Assembly: GCA_965199105.1 (NCBI GenBank)
Contig: CBDAQO010000002.1
Location: 2,542,001-2,606,000, forward strand
DNA length: 64,000 bases
Source: LMUY01 sp965199105
GTDB taxonomy: Bacteria > Pseudomonadota > Alphaproteobacteria > Acetobacterales > Acetobacteraceae
Reading direction: 5' to 3'
The notes below the pieces were generated by a model that searched no databases, was not told the DNA's origin, and saw only the letters and a list, made by a program, of their open reading frames with translations. The position numbers and the translations under genes were made by a program. Shown here in pieces: positions 61,407 to 64,000 of this stretch (positions are counted from its first letter, which is position 1; each line of letters opens with the position of its first letter).

Positions 61407-63104
61407 GTGATCGCCTGGCTCAACAATGCCAGCATTTCCGTGAAGGTGTTGGTCGCGCCCGCGCTCGCGATCGTGTTCCTGCTCGTCATCGGCGTCGTCT
61501 CGGATCGGCTGGCGGTGCAGCAGGGCGCGGCCCTGTCCCGCCTCGGCCTCATGCTGCTACCCCGCACCGTCCAGATCGACCGCGCGCTCGACCTGGCGAC
61601 GCAGGCCCATACCGACCTGTTTCGCGCAGTGACCTGGGCCGCCAACAGCGACGACCACCCCAAGGTGGCCATGTTTGCCCGCCGCACCTTCGCGAGCCTG
61701 GATGAGCTCGAAGCCTTCCTCAAGACGACGTCGTCGCATTGGGAGGCCGCGGCAAGCGCCAGCCGGTTCAACGAGGCGCTCACCGCCCTTGCAGCCTATC
61801 GCGTGACGGCGGTCAGCGTCGTCAACATGGCCGCGGCAGACCCACCGACCGCGTTCGTCATGATGTTTGCGGCCGAGAAGAACTTCGGACTGCTCCGGGG
61901 CCACCTCACCGCCCTGCGGGACGACCAGGCGACGCTCACCTCGCTCGCCATCAAAGCGGCGCTGAGCGCCCGGCAACATGAAAGGCTGCTCTTCCTGGTG
62001 CTGCTCGGCCTGGCGATGGCCGTAGCGGCCGGGTTGACGATTGCCATTTCACGCCTCACCGGGCGGCCGATCAGCCAGATGGCGCAGGCCATGGCGGCGC
62101 TGGCGGCGGGCGAGCCGGCTACAGCGATGTCGTGGGCGGGGCGGCGCGACGAGGTCGGGCGCATGGCGGCAGCCGTCGCGGTGTTCCAGGACACGATGGC
62201 CACCTCGGAGCTTCTCACCCGCGAGCGGGAGGACAGCCGCGCGTTGCAACTGCGGCGCTCCGCCCGAATAGAGGCGCTGTCGCACGAGTTCAACGGCTCG
62301 ATGGCGAGCCTGATGCAGTCGCTATCGGGTGCCGCGGCAGACCTGCAGGGCACGGCGCAAGCGATGGAGTCGATCGCCGGGTCGACCAACCAGCAATCCG
62401 TGGCCGTCGCGGTGGCGGTGGGAGAGACCGAAAACGGTGTGCAGACGATCGCCACCACCACGGCCGAACTGTCGCGCTCGATCATCGACATCGCGCAACA
62501 GGTGACGGAATCGATCGCCATTTCCCAGCAGGCGGCGGCCGAAGCGCGCCACACCACCGGCATCGCGCAGGACCTTTCGCAGGGAGTGCGCTCGATTGGG
62601 CAGGTGGTGCGGCTGATTGGGGCGATCGCCACGCAAACCAACCTGCTTGCGCTCAACGCCACCATCGAAGCGGCGCGCGCGGGGGAGGCCGGGCGCGGGT
62701 TTGCCGTGGTGGCCAATGAGGTCAAGTTGCTAGCTAAGCAAACCAGCAAGGCGACTGGAGAGATCGGCGACCTGGTCCAGGCCATCGAGCTGTCCACCTC
62801 CGAAGCGGTGGACGCCATCAGCCGCATTGACGCGATCATCGTGTCGGTCAATGCGACGGGTGAAGCCGTGGCGGTGGCCATGACCGAGCAGGAGCGCGCC
62901 ACGCTCGAGATCGCGGCGGCGATCCGCAACCTGGCTGACGGCCGCGGCGACGTGACGCGCAGCAGCCACGGTCTGCGCGACATGGCGGGGGAGACGGGCG
63001 CTGCCGCCCACCGCGTCCTCAATGCCGCGACGAGCCTTAACGAACGCTCGCAACAGATCACCGTGCAGCTTGCCCGCTACGTGGCCGAAATGAAAGCGGC
63101 TTAG
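61407..63104 (+). CDS. methyl-accepting chemotaxis protein
   Basis: A 565-aa chemoreceptor. Helix 1 (VLVAPALAIVFLLVIGVVSD) and helix 2 (LLFLVLLGLAMAVAAGLTIAIS) bracket a helical periplasmic domain of about 160 residues. A HAMP segment follows (GRPISQMAQAMAALAAGE). The signalling tip IGAIATQTNLLALNATIEAARAGEAGRGFAVVANEVKLLA near residues 410-450 binds CheA/CheW. GTG 61407 is the start, with GGGGAG upstream. It directs swimming in response to a ligand and is probably fed by the Cache protein next to it (inference). Confidence 0.93.
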   Translation: MIAWLNNASISVKVLVAPALAIVFLLVIGVVSDRLAVQQGAALSRLGLMLLPRTVQIDRALDLATQAHTDLFRAVTWAANSDDHPKVAMFARRTFASLDELEAFLKTTSSHWEAAASASRFNEALTALAAYRVTAVSVVNMAAADPPTAFVMMFAAEKNFGLLRGHLTALRDDQATLTSLAIKAALSARQHERLLFLVLLGLAMAVAAGLTIAISRLTGRPISQMAQAMAALAAGEPATAMSWAGRRDEVGRMAAAVAVFQDTMATSELLTREREDSRALQLRRSARIEALSHEFNGSMASLMQSLSGAAADLQGTAQAMESIAGSTNQQSVAVAVAVGETENGVQTIATTTAELSRSIIDIAQQVTESIAISQQAAAEARHTTGIAQDLSQGVRSIGQVVRLIGAIATQTNLLALNATIEAARAGEAGRGFAVVANEVKLLAKQTSKATGEIGDLVQAIELSTSEAVDAISRIDAIIVSVNATGEAVAVAMTEQERATLEIAAAIRNLADGRGDVTRSSHGLRDMAGETGAAAHRVLNAATSLNERSQQITVQLARYVAEMKAA

Positions 63105-63153
63105 CTCGCGAGCCTGGGCGCCATCGCCACCGCGGGCATAGACGAGCAGGCAG

Positions 63154-63882
63154 CTAACGAACCGGCGACCCGGCGTATTGGTGGCGCATGAGCACGTGGA
63201 CCATCGCTGCGGTGCCCACCAGCGGCACCAGCAGGTTCACGCCCGGCACGCTCGCTGCTATCGCCAGCAACAATCCGGGGATCAGCACCGACCAGCGGCG
63301 CTCCCGGTAGCACGCCTGCGCTTCCAAGCGGCCCATGCGGCGCATCGCGACGGTGACGAACAAGCCCCGCCCGATCGCCCAGCCGCTGACCAGCACCGCC
63401 AGCACCAGGCCGACGCCCGGGATCGGCAGCAGCGCCAGCAGCAAAGCCACTCCGTTCAGCAGCAGCACCTGCAACGCCAGCGTCGCTGCGTCCCAAAGCT
63501 GGGCGTGCAGCGCCGCGGGCGAGGGCGGCGGCAGCCAGGGGTAGTGGCGCCACTCCACCGCCCGCGCGATCCGGTCGACGAACAGGGTTGAGATCACCAG
63601 CACCGTGGGCAGGAACAGCCACATCGCCAGCAGCACCACGCCGAGCGTCGCTAAGGGGCCGGCGATCCAGCCCGGCCAATGCACGCTGGCCAGCACAGCG
63701 TGCACCGCCGCATAGCTGCCCCAAAGCAGCGCGGCATAGGCGGCTAGCGCCAGCAGCAGGCTGCGCAGCAGCACGCCCAGCCAGGCCCGGTCGTCCAACT
63801 GCCCCATCGCCAACAGCAACGCCGTCACGCCTGCCCCCGCGGTTTGCCACCCGAGCTGTGGCGGTGATACGGCGTGTGACAT
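63154..63882 (-). CDS. EI24-domain (CysZ-like) integral membrane protein
   Basis: A 242-aa protein with about four to five membrane helices. The EI24 layout is visible: GVLLRSLLLALAAYAALLWGSYAAVHAVLA, GPLATLGVVLLAMWLFLPTVLVISTLFVDRIARAVE, ALQVLLLNGVALLLALLPIPGVGLVLAVLVSGWAIGRGLFVTVAMRR and WSVLIPGLLLAIAASVPGVNLLVPLVGTAAMVHVLMR. Relatives include CysZ sulfate permeases; transport in this protein is not shown. It is divergent from the kinase gene starting at 63912. Confidence 0.85.
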   Translation of the reverse strand: MSHAVSPPQLGWQTAGAGVTALLLAMGQLDDRAWLGVLLRSLLLALAAYAALLWGSYAAVHAVLASVHWPGWIAGPLATLGVVLLAMWLFLPTVLVISTLFVDRIARAVEWRHYPWLPPPSPAALHAQLWDAATLALQVLLLNGVALLLALLPIPGVGLVLAVLVSGWAIGRGLFVTVAMRRMGRLEAQACYRERRWSVLIPGLLLAIAASVPGVNLLVPLVGTAAMVHVLMRHQYAGSPVR

Positions 63883-63911
63883 CCCACAGCGCAACCGGAC
63901 CGACAACCAGC

Positions 63912-64000
63912 ATGGACGCACCCCGCCCCGACTCCGCCAGTTCTGCCCCCGTCAATGCCGACCCCGCCCGCTTTGATGTCCTCGGCATCGGCAATGCCAT
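63912..64000 (+). CDS. PfkB-family sugar/adenosine kinase, 5' end only
   Basis: 29 complete codons and a partial one at the window edge: a disordered leader (MDAPRPDSASSAPVNADPA) followed by RFDVLGIGNA, the first beta strand of ribokinase/adenosine-kinase family proteins (typically FDVLGIGNAIVD in alphaproteobacteria). The start codon at 63912 is divergent from the EI24 gene. The catalytic part is outside the window. Confidence 0.6.
   Translation, partial: MDAPRPDSASSAPVNADPARFDVLGIGNA

Overview
The window is a very GC-rich bacterial chromosome segment with no plasmid, phage-structural or transposase genes. Gene content and order point to an alphaproteobacterium, probably an Acetobacteraceae-like member of the Rhodospirillales (inference). 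The markers are glyA-nrdR-ribD-ribE-ribB-ribH-nusB, an NDUFA12-mlaD-DUF2155 run, pcm-tolC-popZ-valS, a bactofilin, and a Mg-type hemB. Most genes are core housekeeping; accessory material sits in short islands between conserved blocks.

Layout. 1-5355: surface-glycan type genes (methyltransferases, NeuD-like acyltransferase, beta-propeller glycosidase-like protein, WbqC, a phytanoyl-CoA-dioxygenase-like enzyme, CgeB-type glycosyltransferase). 5356-11016: oxidoreductases (Ldh family, SDR) facing a gamma-glutamyltransferase-small lipoprotein-amidase run. 11050-14850: Gly/Tyr-rich lipoprotein, GT9-like protein, histidine phosphatase, an XRE regulator, a frame-disrupted cytosine methyltransferase, msrA. 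14993-18094: ECF sigma factor and its anti-sigma factor, facing a fasciclin protein and a Hint-domain protein, then RidA. 18103-22857: a degenerate NrdJ-like protein, then NDUFA12, mlaD, a 68-aa protein, DUF2155, otsB and an MBL-fold hydrolase. 22854-29961 (minus strand): response regulator, then the riboflavin/glyA/nrdR/nusB operon headed by a secreted dienelactone-hydrolase-like protein. 30025-35154: hemB, thrS, infC, MFS transporter. 35204-41483 (minus strand): complete ABC importer, an extra LivJ-type binding protein and two carboxymuconolactone-decarboxylase-fold proteins. 41579-48682: four tRNAs (Arg-CCG, Asn-GTT, Leu-CAA, Cys-GCA), an esterase lipoprotein, a CHCC zinc-finger protein, polA and a hybrid histidine kinase. 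48875-54884: pcm, tolC, popZ, valS. 55040-64000: a 1,050-aa DUF4214 protein, bactofilin, ilvD, a secreted single-Cache protein beside a chemoreceptor, an EI24 membrane protein and the start of a PfkB-type kinase.

Genes are densely packed, with many ATGA, GTGA, TGATG and, notably, TTGA start/stop overlaps that imply translational coupling. Intergenic gaps hold short palindromes of two families (CCCTCTCCCG-type and AGAGCATGAT-type) and two short tandem repeats.

The least routine observations are: an NrdJ-derived protein without a recognisable radical-catalysis site; an ECF/anti-sigma/fasciclin module joined to a Hint-like protein that lacks its nucleophile; a cytosine methyltransferase whose conserved motifs lie in two reading frames; an infC gene that probably starts at AUA; and several enzymes with apparently dead accessory domains (RibBX-like, PolA proofreading). 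I saw no CRISPR array, integrase, insertion sequence or complete defence system.
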